From the NCBI GenBank assembly GCA_905206365.1, contig CAJLHF010000008.1:1-64000 (forward strand): 64,000 nt of DNA. The letters run 5' to 3'. A program made the translations under genes and the position numbers. Below, one piece after another: positions 1-8,472 of this stretch. The notes under the pieces were generated by a model. It ran no database searches and was not told where the DNA came from. It saw only the letters and a program-made list of their open reading frames with translations. How positions within the stretch are numbered: position 1 is the first letter of the stretch; every line of letters starts with the position of its first letter. The stretch is from an uncultured Sutterella sp. (GTDB taxonomy: Bacteria > Pseudomonadota > Gammaproteobacteria > Burkholderiales > Burkholderiaceae_F).

Positions 1-45
1 CTTGGGACTTGCACCCTTGAGAACGTGCCCATGCCGAGCACACAA

Positions 46-75
46 AGAACGGGGACGCTTTTGCGTCCCCGTTCT
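46..75 (-). terminator. Hairpin downstream of galU
   Basis: A perfect 13-bp inverted repeat (46-58 with 63-75) with a TTTT loop lies just past the galU stop codon. It has no long T-run on the minus strand, so it may act as a terminator or as an mRNA-stabilising hairpin. Confidence 0.6.
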
Positions 76-97
76 CTTATCGAAAATCAACCGTCGA

Positions 98-937
98 TCA
101 GTTGATCTTGAAGCCGCGCTTGCGTGCAAAGTGCACGGTGGCGTCGAGGAACCCCTGCTTGCTGCCGCAGTCAAAGCGCGTACCTTCGTACCGGTGTGCG
201 TAGGTGGGCACCTTCGCGAGCGAAGCGGCGATACCGTCGGTCAACTGGATTTCCCCGCCTACGCCGGCTTCTTGACGCGCGAGGTAATCGAAAATTTCGG
301 GCTCGAACACGTAGCGGCCGATCACCGCGAGGCGGGACGGAGCCACGGACGGATCGGGCTTTTCCACGATGCCCCGCATTTGCGAGGTGGTCTGACGCGC
401 GTCGTCCACGCTCACAATGCCGTACTTCTTCGTGTCTTCGGGCGCGACGTCCTGAACGGCCACGACCGAGCCGCCGCCCGCACGGAGGCGCGCTTCGACG
501 AGCTGGCCGATGGTCGAGCTCTTGCCGTCGATCAGGTCGTCGGCAAGCATCACGGCAAAGGGTTCGTTGCCGACCACGGGACGGGCGCAAAGCACCGCAT
601 GCCCGAGACCGAGCGCCATCGGTTGACGGATGTAAATGCAATTGACGCCCGCGGGAACGATGCCGCGAACGATTTCGAGCAACTCGTCCTTGCCCTTCGA
701 GGCCAGGTCGTGCTCGAGTTCGGGATGGCAGTCGAAGTGGTCTTCGATCGCGCGCTTGTTGCGACCCGTAACGAAGATCATTTCCGTGATGCCGGCAGCC
801 GCGGCCTCTTCCACCGCGTACTGAATGAGCGGCTTGTCGACAACGGGAAGCATCTCCTTCGGCATGGCCTTCGTGGCCGGCAAAAACCGAGTGCCGAGAC
901 CGTTGACGGGGAAGACGACTTTACGAACGGGAAGCAT
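98..937 (-). CDS. galU: UTP--glucose-1-phosphate uridylyltransferase
   Basis: This 279-residue protein makes UDP-glucose from UTP and glucose-1-phosphate in the cytoplasm, feeding LPS and capsule sugar synthesis. The nucleotide-binding signature GLGTRFLPATK is at residues 13-23, followed by KEMLPVVDKPLIQY, which is typical of bacterial GalU. Length is close to the usual 280-300 residues. The ATG at 937 is preceded by AGAGGA. One oddity is Asn12 where the family normally has Ala in the PVAGLGTR motif. The gene is divergent from apaH, and galE, which uses the same product, lies 6.5 kb away. The family call is secure. Confidence 0.96.
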   Translation of the reverse strand: MLPVRKVVFPVNGLGTRFLPATKAMPKEMLPVVDKPLIQYAVEEAAAAGITEMIFVTGRNKRAIEDHFDCHPELEHDLASKGKDELLEIVRGIVPAGVNCIYIRQPMALGLGHAVLCARPVVGNEPFAVMLADDLIDGKSSTIGQLVEARLRAGGGSVVAVQDVAPEDTKKYGIVSVDDARQTTSQMRGIVEKPDPSVAPSRLAVIGRYVFEPEIFDYLARQEAGVGGEIQLTDGIAASLAKVPTYAHRYEGTRFDCGSKQGFLDATVHFARKRGFKIN

Positions 938-983
938 GAGGAATCCTCTTGGCGGTTGGACGATCGGACGCCGAGCACCCGAC

Positions 984-989
984 TAGAAT
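984..989 (+). promoter_or_regulatory. Candidate -10 element of apaH
   Basis: TAGAAT preceded by GAC lies 72 bases upstream of the apaH start in the galU/apaH divergent gap. It resembles TAGACT/TAGAAT elements upstream of galE, the MFS gene, ptsN and the TPR gene in this window. No convincing -35 hexamer is visible. Confidence 0.3.
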
Positions 990-1061
990 GTGGGGCCATT
1001 GCCCGGCGAGCGCAGGAAGCTTAACGCGCGCCGTCCGTTCACCGCAACAGCCCCCTTTCAT

Positions 1062-1910
1062 ATGAATCAAGATTCCGTTTATGCCATCGGAGACATTCAA
1101 GGTTGCCTCGAAAGTCTCGAAGGTCTGCTCGAGCAACTGCCCGCAGACGCATCGCTTCTCTTCGTCGGCGACCTGGTAAACCGCGGGCCCGAATCGCTCG
1201 CCACGCTGCGCTTCATCAAGTCGCTCGGTTCCCGCGTCGAGGTCACGCTCGGCAACCACGACCTGCACCTGCTCGCCTGCGCAGCGGGCGCGGGGCGAGT
1301 TCACAAAAAGGACACGATCGGCGAAATTCTGGAAGCTCCCGACGGCGAGGAGCTCGTTGACTGGTTGCGCCGCCGACCGCTCCTCGTCGAGCGTTGCGGC
1401 ACGGTCTTCGCGCATGCGGGGCTCAACCCCAACTGGACGCTTGACGAAGCGCGCGCGCTCGCTGCCGAAGCGCACGAGGCCTTGTCGGGAGGAAACTGGA
1501 AGACGTGGTTGCAGGGCATGTACGGCAACACCGGCTGGGCGGGCGAGCTCACGGGACCGGCGCGCATGCGGGCGATCCTCAACGCCTTTACACGCATGCG
1601 CTTCGTGGATCGAACAACGGGCGAACTGGACTTCGAACAGAAAGAGGATGTCGGCTCCGCGCCCGCCCACCTGGTGCCGTGGTTCGATTTCGAAGGTCGA
1701 TGCGAACGCAACGTGACCGTCTGTTTCGGGCACTGGTCGATGCTCGGACTCATCAACCGCCCCGACGTTGTGGCAATCGATACGGGGTGCCTCTGGGGCG
1801 GGCGGCTTACGGCTGTTCGCTTCCCGGATCGGCGGTTTTTCGAAGAGCCCTGCCCCTGTTGGGCGGATCCGTTCGCCTTCAAGAAAAAAACAGAGAAGCG
1901 CTCGTCGTAA
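1062..1910 (+). CDS. apaH: Bis(5'-nucleosyl)-tetraphosphatase, symmetrical
   Basis: This 282-residue calcineurin-type metallophosphatase cleaves Ap4A to two ADP and can also remove Np4 RNA caps. The metal-binding blocks GDIQGC (10-15), GDLVNRGP (36-43) and GNHD (64-67) are all present, and length matches E. coli ApaH (280). The reading frame is open further upstream to 990, but the protein family begins close to the Met at 1062 (sequence MNQDSVYAIGDIQG), so that start was chosen. It is convergent with plsC, 57 bases away. The usual enteric neighbours apaG, rsmA and pdxA are not here. Confidence 0.96.
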   Translation: MNQDSVYAIGDIQGCLESLEGLLEQLPADASLLFVGDLVNRGPESLATLRFIKSLGSRVEVTLGNHDLHLLACAAGAGRVHKKDTIGEILEAPDGEELVDWLRRRPLLVERCGTVFAHAGLNPNWTLDEARALAAEAHEALSGGNWKTWLQGMYGNTGWAGELTGPARMRAILNAFTRMRFVDRTTGELDFEQKEDVGSAPAHLVPWFDFEGRCERNVTVCFGHWSMLGLINRPDVVAIDTGCLWGGRLTAVRFPDRRFFEEPCPCWADPFAFKKKTEKRSS

Positions 1911-1967
1911 GACTCCAGTCGCTTGAGGCGCTTGCGTCAGCACCTCTCCGAGGCGTCCCCGCGAGCC

Positions 1968-2804
1968 TCAGGCCTCCGCGCGGCTTGCCGTCGCCGCTTC
2001 AAGGCGCGCTCGACGTTGAGCTTCTTTCGCCGCCGTGGCGTCGGGCACGCCGAGCGCCTCCGCCATACGAGCCGAGGCCAGAGCGCACAGTTCGTGCCGC
2101 TCCCGGCCCGCGCTCGGAATCGGATCGAGCACGGTGACTTCGACGCCGAGGCCAGAGGTCGAGACGATACGCCGCAGCACCGTGAAAAGCGACTCGTGCG
2201 CGTACGAGGTAACGGTCGTTGTTTCGCCCTTCAGCGTGTAGCGCAGCGTCACGGGCAGAATCTCGGCTTCGGCCATCGGCCCCGCCGTAAAGAGGTTTGC
2301 GTAAAAGGGAAGAAGTACGTCACCCTTGCCCGTCGTCCCTTCGGGGAAAAAGAGCACGTTCTCGCCCTTTTTCATCGTGGAGCTCATGAGTTCGGCCACC
2401 TCAAGCACGGCCCGACGGCGCGAGCGGTCGATGAAAAGCGTCCCCACGCCGCGGCTGATCATCCCGAAAACAGGCCAGGAAGCGATTTCCTTTTTCGCCA
2501 CGAAGCGCGACGGCAGTACGGCATCGAGCACGAAAATGTCGAGAAAGGACACGTGATTCGCACAGACCATATACCCCGTTCCGCCCGAATGAATGCCCGT
2601 CTCGCAGGCGCCTTGGTCAGGGACCCGCCCCTTCACCGTCATGCGCACGCCGCAAATCGCGGGGACCCAACCCGCCAAACGGTGAATCCAACGACCGCGT
2701 TGCACCGCCGAACAAAACGGAAACACGGCGAGAACGAAAAAGACAACGAGAAGGATGTAGAGAGCTACGAAAAAAAGACGCACGGCGCCCGTTACGTGAT
2801 TCAT
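1968..2804 (-). CDS. plsC: 1-acyl-sn-glycerol-3-phosphate acyltransferase
   Basis: This 278-residue inner-membrane enzyme acylates lysophosphatidic acid to phosphatidic acid. An N-terminal hydrophobic segment spans residues 9-31. The catalytic HX4D motif is at H84-D89 (NHVSFLD), and the FPEGTT substrate-binding block lies near residue 152. The frame is open back to 2987, inside ruvX, but the Met at 2804 directly precedes the membrane segment and has an upstream GGAG. It lies 16 bases after ruvX and is probably co-transcribed with it. The C-terminal tail is Arg/Ala-rich. Strict PlsC versus a close paralogue cannot be settled from sequence alone. Confidence 0.92.
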   Translation of the reverse strand: MNHVTGAVRLFFVALYILLVVFFVLAVFPFCSAVQRGRWIHRLAGWVPAICGVRMTVKGRVPDQGACETGIHSGGTGYMVCANHVSFLDIFVLDAVLPSRFVAKKEIASWPVFGMISRGVGTLFIDRSRRRAVLEVAELMSSTMKKGENVLFFPEGTTGKGDVLLPFYANLFTAGPMAEAEILPVTLRYTLKGETTTVTSYAHESLFTVLRRIVSTSGLGVEVTVLDPIPSAGRERHELCALASARMAEALGVPDATAAKEAQRRARLEAATASRAEA

Positions 2805-2820
2805 GGCGGAAGGCTGCTCC

Positions 2821-3225
2821 TTACGCTTCGCTTTCCGACGAAGCGTTCTCGGCGAAATACTGTTCGAGGATGACGCAAGCGGAGAGGTCGTCGATCCATT
2901 CGGCCTCGTGCTCCACCTCGACCGACGAATAACGCTCGTCGACCATAAAGACCGGCCGACGGAAGCGTCCTCCGAGTTGCCGAGCAAATCGTTCGCACCG
3001 CCCCGTCAGTTCGCCCGGCGCCCCGTCCGGGTGTCGCGGCACGCCCACGACGAACGCGACGGGCTCCCAATGCTCAACGAGCGCTTCGATCGCCTCCCAA
3101 CGCTCGGCGTTGGTTTGCGCGAACAAAATGCCGCGCGGTTCCGCCGAGCGCGTGACGGAATTGCCCGTCGCCACACCGGTGCGGGAAAGACCGAAGTCGA
3201 ACGCAAGATAGGTTCCGTACAACAT
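2821..3225 (-). CDS. ruvX: RuvX/YqgF RNase H-fold nuclease
   Basis: This 134-residue member of the YqgF family is annotated as a putative Holliday-junction resolvase and is implicated in 16S rRNA processing. The first acidic residue is D10 in AFDFG, the DERYSS block (usually DERLTS) comes near residue 98, and the C-terminal acidic residue is in DDLSACVILEQ. Length is typical (about 138). The gene heads a short minus-strand unit with plsC. The yqgE gene that often precedes ruvX is not adjacent here. Confidence 0.93.
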   Translation of the reverse strand: MLYGTYLAFDFGLSRTGVATGNSVTRSAEPRGILFAQTNAERWEAIEALVEHWEPVAFVVGVPRHPDGAPGELTGRCERFARQLGGRFRRPVFMVDERYSSVEVEHEAEWIDDLSACVILEQYFAENASSESEA

Positions 3226-3371
3226 ACCGAGCCAAACAAATAGAAGAGTAGAAGACTTAGGGAAGGTCCAGGGGATCGAAAGCCCCGCCCTCCAACGGGT
3301 TGGCGTATTCTATCGCGGTTTGGGAAGGCCTCTTTTCGCAGACCTCCGTTTCCCTTATTTGCGAGGATCAC

Positions 3372-3908
3372 ATGGTCGAAAACGTTCTCGAGCAACTGTG
3401 TGCCCTGTTCGATGCGGGCAACGCCCGCTACCGCGTTCTTGAGCATGCCGCGGGCGGCAAGTCGAGCCAGTCGGTGGCGGACATCCGCGGCACCGAACTC
3501 GGTCAGGGCGCCAAGGCGCTTTGTTGCACGATCAAAGGCAACGGCGTCAAAAAACACGTCCTGGCGGTTTTGCCCGCCGACATGCAGGCCGATCTTTCAG
3601 AGCTTGCCCGCGCAATCGGCGGTCGACGCGCCTCGCTGGCAAGTCCCGACGAAGTGCGCGAACTGACGGGGTGCGTCTTCGGTGCCATTCCGCCCGTCAG
3701 TCTGCACCCCGAGCTCGAACTTGTCGTCGATCAGACACTTTTCGGCCGCTACGAAGAAATTGCCTTCAATGCCGGACACCTCGACCGCTCGATCATCATC
3801 AGGACGGAAGACTATCGGCGCATCGTGAATCCTCACGTCGAATCCTTCGCCCGCTTCCCCGATCCCGCACCCGCGGAAAACTCCGCAGCGGCGCCCGCCG
3901 AAGTCTGA
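3372..3908 (+). CDS. YbaK/EbsC-type aminoacyl-tRNA deacylase domain protein
   Basis: This 178-residue protein of the YbaK/ProX editing superfamily hydrolyses mischarged aminoacyl-tRNAs in trans. Supporting features are the YRVLEHAAGG start, ALCC/VLAVLPAD strands, GAIPPVSL and the VVDQTLF-YEEIAFNAG segment typical of the fold. The Met at 3372 has GAGGA 8 bases upstream; the open frame extends to 3300 but that part is not family-like. The last 20 residues are Ala/Pro/Glu-rich. The specific amino acid edited cannot be read from the sequence. Confidence 0.85.
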   Translation: MVENVLEQLCALFDAGNARYRVLEHAAGGKSSQSVADIRGTELGQGAKALCCTIKGNGVKKHVLAVLPADMQADLSELARAIGGRRASLASPDEVRELTGCVFGAIPPVSLHPELELVVDQTLFGRYEEIAFNAGHLDRSIIIRTEDYRRIVNPHVESFARFPDPAPAENSAAAPAEV

Positions 3909-3956
3909 TCGCGCATCGACAACTCCTCTCAGCCTCTCGCACGCCGGAGACACTCC

Positions 3957-4445
3957 GTGTTCGAACAATTTCAGAACTTGCTCGTCAATGCGCTCACGCC
4001 GATCACCCTGATTTCCGGGGTCGGCCTCATGATGCTGTGCATGACGAACCGCTACAACCATTCGACGGACCGCATCCGTCAGCTCATCAAAAAGCGCGAA
4101 GACGGCGGCTCGTTCGCCGAGCCCGCGCTCGACAAGGAAATCCATCTGATTTTCCGTCGCGCCTCATACCTCCGAAAGGCAATGCTCTGCCTTTCGCTCT
4201 CGGCGGTCTGCTCGGGGCTACTTGTGGCCACGAACGTCCTCTCGAATTTCAGCTCGACCAACTTCGTGACGATTTCCGCGATTTGGCTCGTGCTCGCCCT
4301 CGGCCTCATCGTCGTTTCCACGGCATTTTTCTGCATGGAAATCGGTCTTTCGCTCCATGCGCTCGGCCTGGCCGTCGAGCACCTCCATCAGCAAAACCAC
4401 AGCCGGACCGAAGCCGCGTCGCCCACCGAGGAGAAGCTGTCATGA
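3957..4445 (+). CDS. DUF2721 membrane protein (copy 1)
   Basis: This 162-residue protein of uncharacterised family DUF2721 starts with GTG (GGAG upstream). The diagnostic N-terminal block ALTPITLISGVGLMMLCM is a membrane segment, followed by NRYNH-DRIRQL and two further hydrophobic segments (about residues 77-97 and 106-130). The C-terminal tail is charged and cytosolic-looking. It overlaps the next gene by 4 bases (ATGA), and the two proteins are paralogues. No function is known to me for the family. Confidence 0.88.
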   Translation: MFEQFQNLLVNALTPITLISGVGLMMLCMTNRYNHSTDRIRQLIKKREDGGSFAEPALDKEIHLIFRRASYLRKAMLCLSLSAVCSGLLVATNVLSNFSSTNFVTISAIWLVLALGLIVVSTAFFCMEIGLSLHALGLAVEHLHQQNHSRTEAASPTEEKLS

Positions 4446-4939
4446 TCGGCATTACCGAATTCAACCAGGCACTCGCAACTGCCATCACGCCGATCACCCT
4501 GATTTCCGGGGTCGGCCTTCTGATGATCTGCATGACGGGACGCTACAACCACGCAACGAACCGCATCCGACAGCTGATGGCCAAGCGCGAATCCGCCGCC
4601 CGCCATCTCGAGCCCGACATCGACGCCGAGATCGACCTCATCTTTCTGCGCGCGTCGCTCCTGCGCCGCGGCATGCTCTGCGTGGGGCTCTCGGCCGTCT
4701 GCTCGGCCCTGCTCGTCGTGACGAGCGTGACGAGCGCCTTCCTCGACTACGATCTCCTCGTTGCCGAAGCAATTTTCCTCGTGGGGGCGATCGCGCTCAT
4801 CGTGACGTGCGCACTTCTCTTCTCGGCGGAAATCAACCTCTCGCTTCACGCGCTGAAGCTTGCCATCGACCACCTGCCGCCGTTGCCTGCACCGAAGGCC
4901 GGAGAGACGATCGTCACCCCCGCACCGAAGGCCGACTGA
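4442..4939 (+). CDS. DUF2721 membrane protein (copy 2)
   Basis: This 165-residue paralogue of the preceding gene carries nearly the same opening block (TAITPITLISGVGLLMICM), then RYNHATNRIRQLMAKR, a short amphipathic stretch and two membrane segments. The start ATG overlaps the upstream TGA, indicating translational coupling. The tandem pair suggests a recent duplication or a hetero-oligomer. The C-terminus is Pro/Lys-rich (PAPKAGE, PAPKAD). The gene is convergent with the patatin gene. Confidence 0.88.
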   Translation: MIGITEFNQALATAITPITLISGVGLLMICMTGRYNHATNRIRQLMAKRESAARHLEPDIDAEIDLIFLRASLLRRGMLCVGLSAVCSALLVVTSVTSAFLDYDLLVAEAIFLVGAIALIVTCALLFSAEINLSLHALKLAIDHLPPLPAPKAGETIVTPAPKAD

Positions 4940-5021
4940 GTCGACAACACCGTTCGTACCGACGCGAGCGCGGCATGTCCGAGGTTTTCCGCCGAAGACA
5001 TGCTCGCGTCGCTTCGAGACC

Positions 5022-7301
5022 TCAGTTTCGGTGACCCCAGACGAAGTAGAGCGCCGTACCTTCGTCGAACGTTTTGCCGAGCATCAGATAGACGGGGCCT
5101 AGCGGGCTGTCGAGTCCCGCGAAGATCGACGCCGACTTGTGCCAGTCGTCCCGTCCGCTCTCGAAGCGCTCGTCGTCCTTCGGATTCCAGGCCCTACCCG
5201 CCTCGGCCGAGACGCCGAGCCAGAACGGAACGTTCATGCCCGTCCAGTCGCTCACGTTGCGCGACACGGTAAAGCGCCCGTACTCCATACGCGACCCCAC
5301 CCAGCGACCGTAATCCGCGCCAATCATCTTTTTCGCACCGCCGAGACGGAACGTGCCGCGCATAGTGGAGCGTCCCACGGTCAGGTTCGTCGTGACGGTC
5401 CAGCGATTCCACGAGATCGGCCAGCAGAAGTCGCCGAGGTAGTAGTAGTCGGACTCGGCATCGGCTTCGTCCGTCAAATAGCCCTGAAAACCGATCCGCA
5501 CGCCGCTCGTCGGAAAGTCCACGCTGTCGAGCGTGTCGATGAAGAACACCCCGCCCGCATAAGGCGAGTTCGTATCGATTTCGCTTTGCCCCGAATCGAA
5601 GTCCGGTCCAACGATACGTCGCTCGTGTTGCTCGAGATACCCGCCTTGCACGCCTGCATAGCCAAGCCGTTCGATCTCGTAACCCACGAGCACGCGTGCG
5701 TCGAACATTGCGGAGCGGTCCGTCGCCATGGCCTTGCCGTTGTGGTAGACGTCGTATTTTTCACGCGAGTACTCCAAACTCGGCATAACGAACCAGTTCG
5801 ACGTCGTGCCGATCGGCTGATAGAACTCCGATCGAAAGTACTGCTCGTCGCCGAGCTGCACTTCGTTTTTCCAGGCCGCCCCCCAATCGTTGAGCAGGTG
5901 CCACGTGTGCGAGAAAACGGCCGTGAAATTGTGGCTTTCGTTGAAGTCCGTTTCCAACGAACCGCCGATGCGGATCGTGGAGTAGCGATCGCGCTTTTCG
6001 TGCGGCTCGAGGACCAACACTTCCGTACCGTTCGGGCCGGGCTCGAACCGGTAGTTGACGCGCGAATAGTAGCCCTCGGACCAAATACGGCGCGTCCCCT
6101 CTTCGATGCGTTCCCGCGAGAGCGGCTCGTAAAGCGGCAAATCGGCCGCGGCGACGACGCGCTCCGGGTCGAGCGACGTCCGTCGATCCACGCGAATCGC
6201 CGAAAGCGTGTGATGATTCGCATCCGCCGTCTCGACGATTGGACGACGACGTTTGTTTTCCCAAGCTGCGTACTCGGCCTCGGGCGCACCGTACGTCTTG
6301 AGGCGTTCGGCCGCCGCCAACGCCGCCTGCCGTCCGATCTCGATGATTTGTCGGCTCTTTTTGAGGTCGGCGCTCGTGAGGTGTTCGCTCTCCAGATCGG
6401 GCGTAATGAGAATGTCACCCTCGTGCAACGACTCGATCGAAGCCCGGACGTTTTGTTCCGTCAGCAAATTCACCATCTGCGCCATGACGCCCACTACGTT
6501 CGTGAGCTTGTCCCGCCCCGAAAGAGGCGTTCCCACGTTCACGGCGATGATGACGTCGGCTCCCATTTCCCGAGCCAGCCCGACGGGCAGATTGTCGACG
6601 AGCCCCCCGTCGACGAGGAGTGTTCCTTTGTATTCGAGCGGCGCGAATGCTCCAGGCACCGACATCGAGGCACGCATCGCTTCACCGAGCGTGCAGTCCT
6701 TTTGCATGACGACGCGTCGCCCGTGCACGAGGTCCGTCGCCGGCGCCGCAAACGGAATGGAAAGACGTGCGAGATCGTTCACCATGTCGACCCGACCCGT
6801 CCAGGTCGTCAAAAAGAGCGAAAGCTCCTGCGACGGAACGATGGCTTCGGGGAGCTTCAATTCGCCTCGGGCATTGATCTCAACGGAGCCCGACGAGAGC
6901 CCCTGATAATCGTTTTCTTTTTCGCGCCAGGGGAGATTTGCGCGGTCCGTGCGGGAAGCAAGCATCTTGTTCCAGTCGACACCCACGACGATCCCCTCGA
7001 TTTCCTCAGGCGTATAACCCGCCGCGTAGGCGCCCCCGATCATGGAGCCCATGCTCGTACCCGTCACGACGTCGATCTTGACCCCCAACTCCTCGAGTAC
7101 TTTCAACACGCCCACATGAGCAAACCCTCGGGCGCCGCCCCCCGAAAGCACGAGCCCCACGCACGGACGCCCTTCGGCGCGGCATTTCGCACGGACTTCG
7201 TCGGCAGTGGCCGCCGCGGCATTCGAAATACCGGCAAGCACCTCAAGTGCCGCTGCGATCGAAACGGTAGCAACAGTCCATGCGTTCGCCCGGGGAAGCA
7301 T
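5022..7301 (-). CDS. Patatin-like phospholipase with outer-membrane barrel (PlpD type)
   Basis: This 759-residue protein has a signal peptide (about 1-31), a patatin domain (about 48-250), a POTRA-like region (about 345-440) and a C-terminal Omp85/BamA-family 16-strand barrel. Catalytic elements are visible: oxyanion loop SGGGARG (53-59), nucleophile S83 in GTSMG, and D231 of the DGG dyad. This is the type Vd autotransporter architecture of Pseudomonas PlpD, in which the barrel translocates a phospholipase A1. The start at 7301 places the signal peptide at the N-terminus; the open frame continues to 8531 but runs antisense to galE. The last residue is Asn rather than the usual aromatic. Confidence 0.92.
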   Translation of the reverse strand: MLPRANAWTVATVSIAAALEVLAGISNAAAATADEVRAKCRAEGRPCVGLVLSGGGARGFAHVGVLKVLEELGVKIDVVTGTSMGSMIGGAYAAGYTPEEIEGIVVGVDWNKMLASRTDRANLPWREKENDYQGLSSGSVEINARGELKLPEAIVPSQELSLFLTTWTGRVDMVNDLARLSIPFAAPATDLVHGRRVVMQKDCTLGEAMRASMSVPGAFAPLEYKGTLLVDGGLVDNLPVGLAREMGADVIIAVNVGTPLSGRDKLTNVVGVMAQMVNLLTEQNVRASIESLHEGDILITPDLESEHLTSADLKKSRQIIEIGRQAALAAAERLKTYGAPEAEYAAWENKRRRPIVETADANHHTLSAIRVDRRTSLDPERVVAAADLPLYEPLSRERIEEGTRRIWSEGYYSRVNYRFEPGPNGTEVLVLEPHEKRDRYSTIRIGGSLETDFNESHNFTAVFSHTWHLLNDWGAAWKNEVQLGDEQYFRSEFYQPIGTTSNWFVMPSLEYSREKYDVYHNGKAMATDRSAMFDARVLVGYEIERLGYAGVQGGYLEQHERRIVGPDFDSGQSEIDTNSPYAGGVFFIDTLDSVDFPTSGVRIGFQGYLTDEADAESDYYYLGDFCWPISWNRWTVTTNLTVGRSTMRGTFRLGGAKKMIGADYGRWVGSRMEYGRFTVSRNVSDWTGMNVPFWLGVSAEAGRAWNPKDDERFESGRDDWHKSASIFAGLDSPLGPVYLMLGKTFDEGTALYFVWGHRN

Positions 7302-7391
7302 CGACGAAGCACGGTGTGCGAAAAACAGTCGGAAAAACACGGAGATCCTCGTTGGCGCGATTGGTGGCCTCGACCGATCGGTGAAAAACGC

Positions 7392-7397
7392 TAGACT
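7392..7397 (+). promoter_or_regulatory. Candidate -10 element of galE
   Basis: CGC-TAGACT lies 61 bases before the galE ATG in the divergent gap with the patatin gene. TCGACC sits 16 bases upstream as a possible weak -35. The same CGCTAGACT string occurs before the MFS gene and ptsN. Confidence 0.4.
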
Positions 7398-7457
7398 GTC
7401 GGGGCGTCGGTTGTTCGACCATTTTCCCACGATCTTTTCGACAACGCTTTCTCCGCT

Positions 7458-8462
7458 ATGCGAATTCTCCTTACGGGCGGCATGGGCTTTATCGGCTCTC
7501 ACACCGCCGTCGTTCTTCTCGAAGCCGGGCACCACGTCGTGCTCTTCGACAACCTCTCGAACGCCGACCGCTCCGTGGCGGAGCGCGTCACGCGCATTGC
7601 GGGTCGGGCGCCGGTCTTCGTGGAAGGCGACATTCGCGATCGCGACGCCCTGGAGCGCGTCCTTCGCGACGAAAACATCGATACCGTGATTCACTTCGCC
7701 GGCCTCAAGGCCGTGGGCGAATCGGTGACAAAGCCCCTCGAGTACTACGACAACAACGTGACGGGTAGCTTGCGGCTCCTCGAAGCCATGCGTGCGACGG
7801 GTGTCAAGCGTTTGATTTTCAGCTCGTCCTCCACCGTCTACGGTACGCCGCAGCACCTCCCTCTCACCGAAGCCGAACCGCTCGGCGAACCGACGAACCC
7901 CTACGGGCGCACGAAGCTTCACATCGAAGCCATGCTCGCCGACGCGTGCCGCGCCTACCCGGACCTGAGCGTCGTGTGCCTGCGCTACTTCAACCCGATT
8001 GGTGCCCATCCGTCGGGCCTCATCGGGGAAGATCCCAATGGCATTCCGAACAACCTCCTTCCTTACGTGGCGCGCGTGGCGAACGGCCGCTTGCCGTCGT
8101 TGCGCATTTTCGGCAACGACTACGACACGCCCGACGGCACGGGCGTTCGCGACTACATCCACGTGATGGACCTTGCCGAAGGGCATGCCGCCGCGCTTCC
8201 CTATGCGGCGGAACATCCGGGTTGGATCGCGGTCAATCTTGGTTGCGGCCGCGGCTACAGCGTGCTGGACATCGTGCACGCCTTCGAGCGCGCTTCCGGA
8301 AAGCCCGTCCCCTACGAATTTGCTCCCCGTCGCGAGGGCGACATCGCCGCGAACTGGGCTGACCCGTCGCTCGCCTACAAGCTCTTCGGCTGGAAGGCGA
8401 AGTACGGCATCGACGAAATGTGCCGCGATAGCTGGAATTTTGAGTCTTCGCTCGGGAAGTAA
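7458..8462 (+). CDS. galE: UDP-glucose 4-epimerase
   Basis: This 334-residue extended short-chain dehydrogenase interconverts UDP-glucose and UDP-galactose with bound NAD+. The GGMGFIGSH nucleotide-binding loop is at residues 7-15, the catalytic pair is Y149/K153 (YGRTK), and the SSSSTVYG serine block is around residue 124. Length matches E. coli GalE (338). It probably supplies galactose units to LPS or capsule; no gal catabolic genes are adjacent. It is convergent with the RmlD-like gene, only 10 bases apart. Confidence 0.96.
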   Translation: MRILLTGGMGFIGSHTAVVLLEAGHHVVLFDNLSNADRSVAERVTRIAGRAPVFVEGDIRDRDALERVLRDENIDTVIHFAGLKAVGESVTKPLEYYDNNVTGSLRLLEAMRATGVKRLIFSSSSTVYGTPQHLPLTEAEPLGEPTNPYGRTKLHIEAMLADACRAYPDLSVVCLRYFNPIGAHPSGLIGEDPNGIPNNLLPYVARVANGRLPSLRIFGNDYDTPDGTGVRDYIHVMDLAEGHAAALPYAAEHPGWIAVNLGCGRGYSVLDIVHAFERASGKPVPYEFAPRREGDIAANWADPSLAYKLFGWKAKYGIDEMCRDSWNFESSLGK

Positions 8463-8472
8463 CCCGACTTCC

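Noticed and set aside
5139..7394. A 751-codon plus-strand open frame opposite the patatin gene
   Set aside because: It is fully antisense to a well-supported phospholipase/barrel protein and has no recognisable domain.
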